NCBI RefSeq assembly: GCF_005233835.1
Contig: NZ_SZQA01000040.1
Coordinates: 1-64,000, forward strand
From: Herbidospora galbida
GTDB taxonomy: Bacteria; Actinomycetota; Actinomycetes; Streptosporangiales; Streptosporangiaceae
Reading direction: 5' to 3'
DNA length: 64,000 nucleotides
The notes below the pieces were generated by a model that searched no databases, was not told where the DNA came from, and saw only the letters and a program-made list of their open reading frames with translations. The translations under genes were made by a program, and so were the position numbers. Shown in pieces: positions 18,301 through 24,504 of this stretch. Every line of letters begins with the position of its first letter. Within the stretch, counting starts at the first letter, position 1.

Positions 18301-21300
18301 GCCGGCCGTCTCGTTCAGGCGCCAGTAGCCGCGCGGGCCCGAGTCCATGACCGCGCTGCGGTAGCGGGAGTCGTTGCCGTACTCGTAGGTGGTGCACTGC
18401 GTCCCGGCCCCGGGAGCGCACACCTTGGTGAGCAGGTCGCCGGTGTAGGTGTAGGTCCAGGTGAGGGGGGTGCCGGTGGTGCCGCCCGTCCCGCCCGAGC
18501 CGCCGTTGGTGACGTTGAGGTCGTCGACGGTGACGACCACAGGGGCGTTGGTGGAGGTTCCGGACAGGTACGACCCGAAGCCGATGCCGCCGGCGGTCTG
18601 GAGCGCGGCGGTGCCGTCGGTCGCGGTGACCTGCCAGCTGCCCGGCTCGCTGCCGGAGGCGGGCCAGATCTTGGCCTGGACGGTGGTGGGGGAGGTGCCG
18701 CTGACCTTGACCCGCATCTTCAGCGGGGTTCCGGCGGTGTGGGTGAGGCCCGAGACGGTGGTCTCGGTGGCGAGCAGCGTCTCAGCCTGGGAGTTGTCGA
18801 CGCGGCTGGGCGCGAGGACGACCGAGCCGTTGGCGAGCAGGCGCGCCCGGACCCGGTAGTCGCCCTGGCCGGCGACGCTCCGCCCGATGCCCCACAGGTA
18901 GATGCCGTTGCCGGTGGCCGCCTTGTCGCTGCCGACGCTGAAGGTCATGTCGGAGGTGGTCAGTGCCAGGGCCGGCAGGTAGGCGCGCCGGTTGGCGCCG
19001 GTGGCCGGCATGGCCAGCTTCGCGCCGCCGCCGTCGACGCTGTAGTTGGCGGCGCTGCCCGTGGCGGTGTAGGTACCACCGACGTCGGCCGTGCCGAGTC
19101 CGCCGGTCACCGTCCGGGTGAACGCGTCGGTGGCCGAGGCCGGGGGCGTGACGGTTCCGCCGACCGGGTCGGTGGAGACGGAGGTGATGTGGTCGCCCGT
19201 CCAGCCGAAGTTGAGCGAGCGGCCGCCGGTCGCGGTGACCTTCGACAGCTTCCCCGCCGTGTACGTGAGCGTCTGGCTGCGGCCCCGGTGGTCGGTCACC
19301 TGGGTCAGGCGTCCCGCCGAGTCGAACCAGTAGGAGGTCGACTCCTTGTCCATGAGCCGCCAGCCGCCGCCCGACTGGGTGGCGAGGGTGGCGTACATGC
19401 CCTCGGGGGCGGCGTAACCGCCGCCGGGCTTCTCCGCGAAGCGCCACTGCCGGCCGTCGGGATAGGTGATCAGGACCGTGTTGCGCCGCGGCTCGTTCAC
19501 CAGGCGGGTGTCCCACCGGCTGGTCCAGCCCGCGCCGAACACGCCGTCGGTGCGGGGGTCGAGGCTGTTGTAGGTACGGGTGACCGACAGCGGCGGGCCG
19601 ACCGTCGGGATCGACACATCGGTCGCCGCGGTCGTGTAGTTGCCGGTGACGTGGTCGAACTCACGGCCGTCGGTGCCCTCGGCGAGCAGCGAGTTGATCG
19701 TCGCCTGCTCGGGGGTGGTGGTGAAGGTCCGCCACGGCGAAGTGCTGGTCGTGGCGGTGGTCGCCGCCTGGGAGTACCAGTAGTAGGTGCGTCCCCACTT
19801 CAGCTTGTCGGGCGGCACGGTCCAGGAGCCCTTGACCCAGGTCGACGCCTCACACCAGATCCAGTTTCCGGGAGTGCCCTCACAGACCTGGTACCAGTAG
19901 TTCGTCGCCGCCTCGCCCGGCGCCTTGGCGTAGGCCGACAGGGCGGGGGTCAGCGAGCCGACCTGGGTGTTGTCGATGGGGTTGTAGGACACGAAACTCA
20001 GCGACGCGACCGGCATCGAGGTGACCCTGGCCGGTATCCACGACGACCACGACGAGGTGTTGGTTCCGTCGGTGGCGCGGACCCGGTATTCCATGGTCTG
20101 GCCGTCGGACAGCTCGCCCGAGGGGACGGCGACCGTGGCCGTTCCGCCCGAGGCGACGCCGGAGGCGGAGTTCTCCCACACGGTGGTGCCCCCGACCCGC
20201 ACCTCGAAGTCGGCTTGCAGCGTGCCGCCGTCGGGGTCGCTGAGCGGGGCCGAGATGACCGGGGTCAGCGAGGTGATCACGCCGCCGTTCTCGGCCTCCA
20301 CCTGGGGAGCGACGCTGGGCGTGGGAACCGCCGGCGCCGAGCCGAACGCGTAGGTGATCGACAGGACCGGCTCGATGCCGCTCTCCTCCGACCGCAGCGT
20401 CTGGACCGCGGAGGCCGAGGTCTTGCTGAGCTGGAAGCCGTAGTTGCTCGCCCCGTCGGCCCACGCCTGAACGATGGAGGCCACGTTGAACCGTGAATAA
20501 GGACAGGCGGCGTTCGAGCTGGTGGCGGACCCGGTGCTGGTGACGGTCGGCTGGTTGTTCCACGTCGTGCTGAAGGAGAAGCTGCCCGTCAGCCGCTTGG
20601 CGGTCATCGTGGCGCAGGGGGAGAGCAGATGGGCGACCTCGAGCGTCGCCTCCGTCACCGTGGCGTCCCACAGATTGGGCAGGTCGAACTCGATCAGCGA
20701 CCGGTAGGCCCAGCTGCTCGACGACTCGCCCACCTGCAGCTGGGTCATGCCGTCGTGTGTGGTGTTGGCTAGGTTGTTGTAGACGTAGGTGTCCTTGCCC
20801 GACCACCGCGTGACCGTGGGGTCCACCGTGACCGGATATTCCGTGTCCGGATCGGCCAGGAATTCCGGATCAGGCTCGAGAACCAGGGTCTGACGCCCGC
20901 CCTTTTCGACGATCGTCGTGTCGATCTCCGCGACGTCGCCGTGCTCCCCTTCATCGCCGGACGAGTCGTACATGAACGGTCTGGCCGCGCGCGCGACGAC
21001 CCGGCCGGCCTCGGACGTCACGTCGAGACCACCACCGGCGTTCTCGGTCAGGACGAGCCCCTCGCCCTCGACGTCCATGCTGACCTTCACCGGCCCGTCG
21101 GGCCGCTCACGCAGGACGACATCCTGCGTGAACCCTCCCGGGAGCATGGTCAGGACCAGGTCGGCGTTCTCGCCCGCCGCGTCGACGTAGGTGGCTTTGC
21201 TCCCCTTGACGACCGGCTTCGGCAGCGGCTCCGGCCAGGTGAAGTCCACCGACTCGCCGCCCTCCAGGCTCATCCGGGCCAGCGGCGCCGCATCCCCGCC

Positions 21301-21957
21301 CGCCGAGAACTCCACGTCGGCCTTGCCCGCCTTGGCGCGCAGCACCTTGTCACCGCCGCCGTCACCGCCGACCAGCGAGGTGTCGACGGGGACCCAGTCG
21401 CCGTCCCGCCTGACCCGGTTGATCCCGGTGCTCATCTCGGTGGTGAAAGTGCCGTCCGCGTTCGCGTAGGTGAGCGACGACTCGGTGGTCGCCGACTCGA
21501 CCAGCACGCGGTCGCCGGTCTTGCGGGCCTCGGCGCTCGCGGCCGGACGGTCGGCGTCGAGACCGGTCAGGTCCCCGGCGGTCCCCGTCAGTTCCTCAGG
21601 TAATGGAGGTGGCTTCAGCAGTCCGCCCGTCGCGGGCTGGCCTGAACTCTTATGGCGACTCTCGCGAGGTAGAGCGTCACGTGGTGCGGTGGAGTCCTGC
21701 TTGACAGGTTCAGACGTCAGGTCGGTGGCTGCCGGGCCGGTCAGGTGGGCCCGGCCGGCCGCGCTCCCGGCCAATTGCCGGGGAGGGTCGACCCCGACGC
21801 CGGTGCTGTCCGACAGGGTCAACAAAGGTAACCCGGTGGAGGCCGCGGCAGATTGCACGGGGAGGAAAAGCAGCCCGGGAAGGATTGCCGCGATTATGGG
21901 AATCGTCGTCCGGACATGAAAAAGGGCGCGCGAAAGCCTTGGCGCGAATGGGGGCAT
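12325..21957 (-). CDS. Giant secreted RHS/YD-repeat protein (WapA-like) with HExxH metallopeptidase tip
   Basis: 3210 residues. The signal peptide is residues 1-38 (hydrophobic IPIIAAILPGLLFLPV, then SAAA). A DNRLRE-type surface domain lies at about 389-537 (YVYNNLANTTHDG, then RSLIEFDLP), then Fn3-like spacers and a DUF6531-type entry into the repeats near 740-830 (NYTTAATDVSIP, RTYNSLDPR). A LamG-like domain (about 1205-1432, DGQWHHVVLAG) is inserted before many YD repeats (about 1450-2750). The RHS-associated core ends at DPSGH (codons at about 13441-13455). The 371-residue tip after it is Cys-rich and carries H3159-EYVH with a downstream YEKEAE, an HExxH zinc-peptidase pattern. Tip codons are AT-rich (12421-12480 is 43% G+C), unlike the YD region, so the tip looks recently acquired. 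The next gene overlaps by 7 bases. Confidence 0.93.
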   Translation of the reverse strand: MPPFAPRLSRALFHVRTTIPIIAAILPGLLFLPVQSAAASTGLPLLTLSDSTGVGVDPPRQLAGSAAGRAHLTGPAATDLTSEPVKQDSTAPRDALPRESRHKSSGQPATGGLLKPPPLPEELTGTAGDLTGLDADRPAASAEARKTGDRVLVESATTESSLTYANADGTFTTEMSTGINRVRRDGDWVPVDTSLVGGDGGGDKVLRAKAGKADVEFSAGGDAAPLARMSLEGGESVDFTWPEPLPKPVVKGSKATYVDAAGENADLVLTMLPGGFTQDVVLRERPDGPVKVSMDVEGEGLVLTENAGGGLDVTSEAGRVVARAARPFMYDSSGDEGEHGDVAEIDTTIVEKGGRQTLVLEPDPEFLADPDTEYPVTVDPTVTRWSGKDTYVYNNLANTTHDGMTQLQVGESSSSWAYRSLIEFDLPNLWDATVTEATLEVAHLLSPCATMTAKRLTGSFSFSTTWNNQPTVTSTGSATSSNAACPYSRFNVASIVQAWADGASNYGFQLSKTSASAVQTLRSEESGIEPVLSITYAFGSAPAVPTPSVAPQVEAENGGVITSLTPVISAPLSDPDGGTLQADFEVRVGGTTVWENSASGVASGGTATVAVPSGELSDGQTMEYRVRATDGTNTSSWSSWIPARVTSMPVASLSFVSYNPIDNTQVGSLTPALSAYAKAPGEAATNYWYQVCEGTPGNWIWCEASTWVKGSWTVPPDKLKWGRTYYWYSQAATTATTSTSPWRTFTTTPEQATINSLLAEGTDGREFDHVTGNYTTAATDVSIPTVGPPLSVTRTYNSLDPRTDGVFGAGWTSRWDTRLVNEPRRNTVLITYPDGRQWRFAEKPGGGYAAPEGMYATLATQSGGGWRLMDKESTSYWFDSAGRLTQVTDHRGRSQTLTYTAGKLSKVTATGGRSLNFGWTGDHITSVSTDPVGGTVTPPASATDAFTRTVTGGLGTADVGGTYTATGSAANYSVDGGGAKLAMPATGANRRAYLPALALTTSDMTFSVGSDKAATGNGIYLWGIGRSVAGQGDYRVRARLLANGSVVLAPSRVDNSQAETLLATETTVSGLTHTAGTPLKMRVKVSGTSPTTVQAKIWPASGSEPGSWQVTATDGTAALQTAGGIGFGSYLSGTSTNAPVVVTVDDLNVTNGGSGGTGGTTGTPLTWTYTYTGDLLTKVCAPGAGTQCTTYEYGNDSRYRSAVMDSGPRGYWRLNETAGALGTTVTNEVGTVWRVGHAKIAGATADLATGIGAPLEETDDKAMRFEGTAGSSYVSLPSGAVNGQGGDVSLETWFRTTASGTIFGYQNSAGSTPTAYTPAIYVGTDGKLRGQFWTGTAAPITTTGTVNDGQWHHVVLAGARNTQSLYLDGQLVGSLSAQIAHLGQWDARIGSGFGSASWPFSTGSSGVFGFDGDIDEFAFYGKHLSTEEVQTHWTTKNARRQITKITTPSGRVWAQNTYRKDGGRLLTHTDKDGGQWELSNPVDAEVSDTQTTRTTTVTDPHDGTLVYVADPWRGSRLISAKDQLNKTVSYEYDTGGYLSEITDRNGNVSRQQYNPRGNLVGLHRCRSVGNCSWEWVEYEEHEDQFDPRNDQPSVRRDARSASATDDTYATTWTYNTHGEMVSETRPTDDGPGLTLTYTDGTEAAVGGGTVPAGLLKKKVDAEGGEWTYRQNASGDLAEETNPTGLVTTYTYDAIGRQTTQTEISDDFPSGNTTTIAYDARGRVATRTEPAIENEITGVTHTGRTTYTYDPDGRPLTETASDLTGGDAPRQTTFAYDDYGRVETTTDPEGGVREYAWNHRGAQVLATNEVGTRLAYTYTSRGQLATEVLKDWTGSPTAPQPAADVVLLSYAYDNNGRLSSQTDAIGRTTRYTYFTDDLIAEKIADDAHLNGSSTPRDVVLESLLYDAAGNPTRVTTGGGKTRADYEVDESGRVTSITLDPTGLARKTVMAYDGNDNVVSVTKTGGGGPQAEVTTYEYDAANRRTKSTVENGADDLVTTVAYGDRGFPTESTSPGGHTTEFRYDLAGRLVEQKQPSVNVERNGAAPVAHRPSIRYAFNTYGDQTHATDPEGRTTVSAFDKAGRNTSIAAPSYTRPGGTAVTPTATITYDDAGRPVDFTDVLGATRVNTYDALGNLVRVTDPPATTGATAGRTDFTYTLTGERLSQTNPVGGRTEATYDDLGRQITTTVIDRYPAAVTLVGHAEYDDAGNLISEQRPTGDTSEAEVNAFGEITELTDALGKITAFGYDLAGRQTTVTDPLGNQTATAYDLAGRPTSIANKDDSGTVLRTRALSFDLDGHPTGTVDAEGHTHTAAYDALGRLTQMVEPVSAGQSITTSFGYDAAGAQTRYTDGRGNATITTYNTLGLVESVIEPATAAYPNAGDRTWTTGYDANGNAVTQSQPGGVVISRTFDNLGRLTGQTGSGGGSATTEAKTFGYDLAGRVTSAGDLTFAFNDRGALLRTTKAGVDQATFAYDANGRLTQRADAAGAASFTWDGDNRLTTATDPLTGVTVSYGYDDADRRTGATYGTGGPQRTYSYDDLNRLTGDVLKTGAGAPLASISYGYDAEDRLTSKATSGTAGAGANSYTYDHSGRLTSWTAPTGTTAYEWDAAGNRTRAGADTFTYDQRNRLTSGAGTDYTYTPRGTQATATKGALTTTSTFDAFDRMITDGGATYIYDALDRMTTRTQSGTTAKYVYGGTSNDLTAVTDAAGAVQELYNRDATGALLSSKTGAATAQFQLTDHHRDVVAGFTAGATSLSGSTSYDPFGTVLATGGARPQLGYQGSWTDPASGKSNMASRWYQPGTGTFASRDTMTLAPAPSGRANRYAYGLGSPLTMIDPSGHAPKVPSKPVPNVTIDADGVCRGTLSNCDAYFNPPIPDLDLGGGFGIDSSGTCHGDFNKCVKYFEGNYWENLADAYVPIDPRMYFNEDMARELGVMENGKPLVEGVPYWGMNEDARMRYLAGYNPSMSDEEHFLAALDAMAETNDFAGLDWMLSGLPSGGKGVKGKDVAKAWKAQKKLDTELEHCRYVLSEGKHKKDSECQRRIEDAWEEWRSLFCGNSIKSGPCRFSVAATWLSEATGMPKALYEFLGSTMPWISYDKFEERLIAWAEKQGGYCHDAPRNITICSNLVSGVHFGRGATTLGSVILTAKPYSRISQILLNHEYVHTKQFHDMYAYTNYWPTFLVFYLNEPLWDPCDNRYEKEAERAGNTYTC

Positions 21958-22304
21958 GGAAAGAGCACGCTCCGAGGTCGGGGGGCACGGGGGAACTTTC
22001 CCGCCGCTCCCTTCGCGCCGTCGCGACTGGAGCGATCTACGTCGAGGACGTTACGGTAGAGATCAACAAGGAGCAAGACTTTTCTTTATGTCCGGCTTAT
22101 TGATGTTTTTCGTAGATGGCAAAACCGGCTTCGTGTGCTGTCCGAAAACAAAAAGAATCGCGGCACTGGCCAGTGCCGCGATTCGATGTTCATGCTGTGG
22201 CCGGGGATCCGGTCCGAGTCCCGGTGCCTGGGGTCGGCTGGGGGAGGCTCACATGGGGTTCACACTAGGAAACTTCCCTTGACTTTCCTGACTCACGTAA
22301 CGAG
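21958..22304. other. AT-rich gene-free stretch upstream of the RHS gene
   Basis: 347 bases between the RHS start and the small peptide gene. The part at 22060-22150 is clearly AT-rich (22081-22140 is 43% G+C) and should hold the RHS promoter, although no sigma consensus could be fixed. It also contains the palindromic terminator at 22155-22184. A 64-codon plus-strand reading frame at 22088-22282 has no convincing coding signs. Confidence 0.6.
22142..22184 (-). terminator. Perfect palindrome plus T-run: intrinsic terminator of the small peptide gene
   Basis: GAATCGCGGCACTGG (22155-22169) is followed at once by its exact reverse complement (22170-22184), a 30-base perfect palindrome. Read on the minus strand it is followed by TTTTTGTTTTCGG (22142-22154), a classic rho-independent terminator that is rare in such GC-rich DNA. 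It lies about 120 bases after the peptide gene stop and insulates the RHS promoter from it. Confidence 0.85.
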
Positions 22305-22433
22305 TCAGCAGCATTCCAGGCTGTAAGGGCGCAAGGGGGACGAAGCGGCGCTGGCGGCCGTAGCATTGATCCCTGCGGCGGTGGTAACCGCAACTAGGGT
22401 CGTAAGAGCAAGCATGATCAGGCGGCGTCGCAC
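22305..22433 (-). CDS. Small secreted peptide precursor (42 residues), divergent from an XRE-TPR regulator
   Basis: Below the usual size cut-off, yet it has the parts of a real gene. A GTG start at 22433 has GGAG seven bases before it. A signal peptide follows: basic VRRRLIM, hydrophobic LALTTLVAVTTAAGINA, and a TAASA-A cleavage region. The short mature tail SSPLRPYSLECC ends in two cysteines. A strong intrinsic terminator lies downstream on the same strand. The start codons of this gene and of the TPR regulator gene are only 52 bases apart on opposite strands. In RRNPP-type systems a secreted, processed peptide is re-imported and bound by the TPR domain of such a regulator. The same job here is inference. 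It could also be a non-signalling secreted micropeptide. Confidence 0.6.
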   Translation of the reverse strand: MRRRLIMLALTTLVAVTTAAGINATAASAASSPLRPYSLECC

Positions 22434-22485
22434 GGTGGGGCTCCCGTCGGGTCTAGAGGTTCTTGCATTTTTCCAGGGGGTGCTG

Positions 22486-23778
22486 GTGACCGGTCAAGAT
22501 CTAGTGGGTCAGCGCATCAAGACCATCCGCCGACAGCGGGGGCTCTCTCAAGCGCAACTCGCACATCCTGAGCTGTCCGACAGCTATGTTTCCCTAATTG
22601 AGAGCGGTAAGCGTACCCCTACTCCGGCAGTTCTGGAGCTCCTGGCTCAAAAACTCGACTGTTCTCTCACTTATCTCGTCAACGGCGTCACCGCCGAACA
22701 GATGGAAGAGATCGAGGTCGGCCTGCGATTCGCGCGGCTGGCGCTGGAGAACGGCGAGGCCCAGGAGGCCCGCCGCCGCTACACCGAACTTCTCACCGAC
22801 ACCAGCCTCACCGGGCTGGCCCAGCTCCGCCAGGAGGCCGAATACGGCTGCGCCCTGGCGACCGAGTCGTGCGGCGACCGAGCCGAGGCGATCCGCCTGC
22901 TGAAGGGGCTGCGCGCCGACACCGAGCGGCCGATGACGGTCGAGTGGCAGGTGGCCGTCGCGGTCGCGCTCTGCCGGTGCTACCGCGACGAGGGCGAGCT
23001 CGGCGAGGCCGTGCGGGTGGGTGAGGCGCTGCTCGGCGGGAACTCCCGCCCCGCCTGGACCGACGCCCTGATCGAGCTGGGCTCGACCCTGCTCTCGGTC
23101 TACCGCACCCGCGGCGACCTGCTGCGGGCCCGCCACTTCGCCTCCGAGCTGCTGTCGGCCGCCGAGCTCCTCGGCACCCCCCGCGCCATCGTCGCCGCCT
23201 CGTGGAACGCGGCGTTCGTCGCCCAGGAGACCGGCCGCGGCGAAGAGGGCATGAGCCTGCTCGAGCGGGCCATGGCCATCCAGTCGGAGAACGGCGGCGA
23301 CCCCCGCAACCTGGCCCGCCTCCGGGTGGCCTACGCGACCATGATCGTCCGCACCCGCGCCACCGACGTCGAGGCCGGCCGCGACCTGCTCCTGCGCGCC
23401 CTCCGCGAGCTCGGCGAGTCGTCGGCCTCCGTGCTCGACAAGGCCCGCTGCAACATCGAGCTGGCCCGCGCCGAGCTGGCCCTGGGCCACCCGCGCGAGG
23501 CCGTCCAGTACGCCCGCATCGCCGACGAGGCGCTGCGCGAGTCCGGCGGCGAGCACTGGGCCGACGCCAACCTCGTCCAGGGGCAGGCCCTCCTGCTGCT
23601 CCACGAAGACGAGGAGGCCGCGGTGGCGCTGGGCAACGCCAGCGAGTCGTTCGACCCGGCTCCGATGCGCCGCAGGGCCCAGAGCTGGATGACCGTGGCC
23701 GAGGCCTACGACCGCCTCCACGACCATGACCAGAGCATCCTCGCCGCCCAGAAGGCGCTGGCCTGCGTCGGCCTGTGA
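22486..23778 (+). CDS. XRE-family regulator with TPR domain (RRNPP-like)
   Basis: 430 residues. The GTG at 22486 is chosen because AGGGGG lies 5 bases before it; a GTG at 22480 is in the same frame. Residues about 5-65 are an XRE helix-turn-helix (VGQRIKTIRRQRGLSQAQLA, SYVSLIESGKRTPTPAVLEL). Residues about 75-430 are helical pairs of tetratricopeptide type, for example GLRFARLALENGEAQEARRR, GDRAEAIRLLKGL and GHPREAVQYARIADEAL. This HTH-TPR layout is that of peptide-sensing Rap/NprR/PlcR/PrgX-type regulators and of many uncharacterised actinobacterial regulators. The divergent secreted-peptide gene 52 bases away is a natural candidate for its ligand. No enzymatic domain is present. Confidence 0.9.
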   Translation: MTGQDLVGQRIKTIRRQRGLSQAQLAHPELSDSYVSLIESGKRTPTPAVLELLAQKLDCSLTYLVNGVTAEQMEEIEVGLRFARLALENGEAQEARRRYTELLTDTSLTGLAQLRQEAEYGCALATESCGDRAEAIRLLKGLRADTERPMTVEWQVAVAVALCRCYRDEGELGEAVRVGEALLGGNSRPAWTDALIELGSTLLSVYRTRGDLLRARHFASELLSAAELLGTPRAIVAASWNAAFVAQETGRGEEGMSLLERAMAIQSENGGDPRNLARLRVAYATMIVRTRATDVEAGRDLLLRALRELGESSASVLDKARCNIELARAELALGHPREAVQYARIADEALRESGGEHWADANLVQGQALLLLHEDEEAAVALGNASESFDPAPMRRRAQSWMTVAEAYDRLHDHDQSILAAQKALACVGL

Positions 23779-23797
23779 CCTGTGTCTCCTGCGCGTG

Positions 23798-23832
23798 ATC
23801 CCCGTCTTCGCCTGGCCGGTGAAGGCGGGGAT
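23798..23832 (+). terminator. Hairpin terminator after the XRE-TPR gene
   Basis: Arms ATCCCCGTCTTCGCC (23798-23812) and GGTGAAGGCGGGGAT (23818-23832) pair over 15 positions with two G-U pairs and a 5-base loop, starting 20 bases after the stop codon. There is no T-run. Confidence 0.65.
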
Positions 23833-23949
23833 TCGCGCCTGATCATCCAGGCCGGGGTCGCCTGGGGCACAGAGGAGGCCGACGGGCCGGTCGTCCGGGA
23901 ACGGGCTCACGGTGAGACCACCGCCCCGCGTCGGTAGCCTTAGGGCGCC

Positions 23950-24504
23950 ATGAAGAGTTCACCGATCGTCGCCGTTCTGGCCGTCGTCGCGGCACTTCTG
24001 CTGCCCTCCGCGCCGGCCGCCGCGCACACCTCTCTGCGCAGCAGTGATCCCGCCGAGAACACGCGGGTCACCGCGTTGCCCAGGGTGACGCTCGAGTTCA
24101 GCGAGTCGGTGCGGTTCCCCGCCGTCGTGCTGACCGGGCCCGACGGCGAGCGCTACGAGAACGGGAAGCCCCGGGTCGACGGGCGCAAGGTCCTCCAGGA
24201 CGTCGGGCCCGCCTCGGCGCTGCCCTCCGGGGCCTACACGATCGCCTATCGCGTCGTCTCCCGTGACGGGCACCCCGTCGAGGGCGAGATCCCGTTCACC
24301 TACGCGCCGGTGTCCTCCGTGCGGGGGGCGGTTCCGGCCACTCCGCAGCCGGTGCAGGCCGCCGCCGCGCCCACCGAGAACGCCCCCGGGAACACCGTCG
24401 CGCCCGCGGAGGACGAGCAGATTCCCGCCTGGATCTGGATTGTGATCTTCGGGATCGCCGGCATCGGGATCGGCATGGCCTTCAGTATGCGTAAGAAGCC
24501 ATAA
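23950..24504 (+). CDS. copC: CopC-domain copper protein, membrane-anchored
   Basis: 184 residues. A cleavable signal peptide (residues 1-25, ending APAAA) leads directly to His26, the usual N-terminal copper ligand of mature CopC (HTSLRSSDPAENTRV). The CopC beta-sandwich follows (about 26-118: LEFSESVRF, VVSRDGHPVEGEIPF), with the DGHPV histidine as a second ligand. A Pro/Ala-rich linker and a C-terminal membrane segment (about 158-178) with a basic end (MRKKP) anchor it to the cell surface. The stop shares a base with the start of the CopD-CtaG gene, so the two are cotranslated and act together in copper handling. Confidence 0.92.
   Translation: MKSSPIVAVLAVVAALLLPSAPAAAHTSLRSSDPAENTRVTALPRVTLEFSESVRFPAVVLTGPDGERYENGKPRVDGRKVLQDVGPASALPSGAYTIAYRVVSRDGHPVEGEIPFTYAPVSSVRGAVPATPQPVQAAAAPTENAPGNTVAPAEDEQIPAWIWIVIFGIAGIGIGMAFSMRKKP

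Noticed and set aside
12325-21957. YD-repeat region considered as tandem DNA repeats
   Set aside because: The repeats are at protein level and diverged in DNA; no exact tandem DNA unit is evident.
22088-22282. 64-codon plus-strand frame near the palindrome (starts MSGLLMFFVDG)
   Set aside because: Ribosome site is far from the ATG, the frame runs through a perfect terminator palindrome, and composition is not coding-like.
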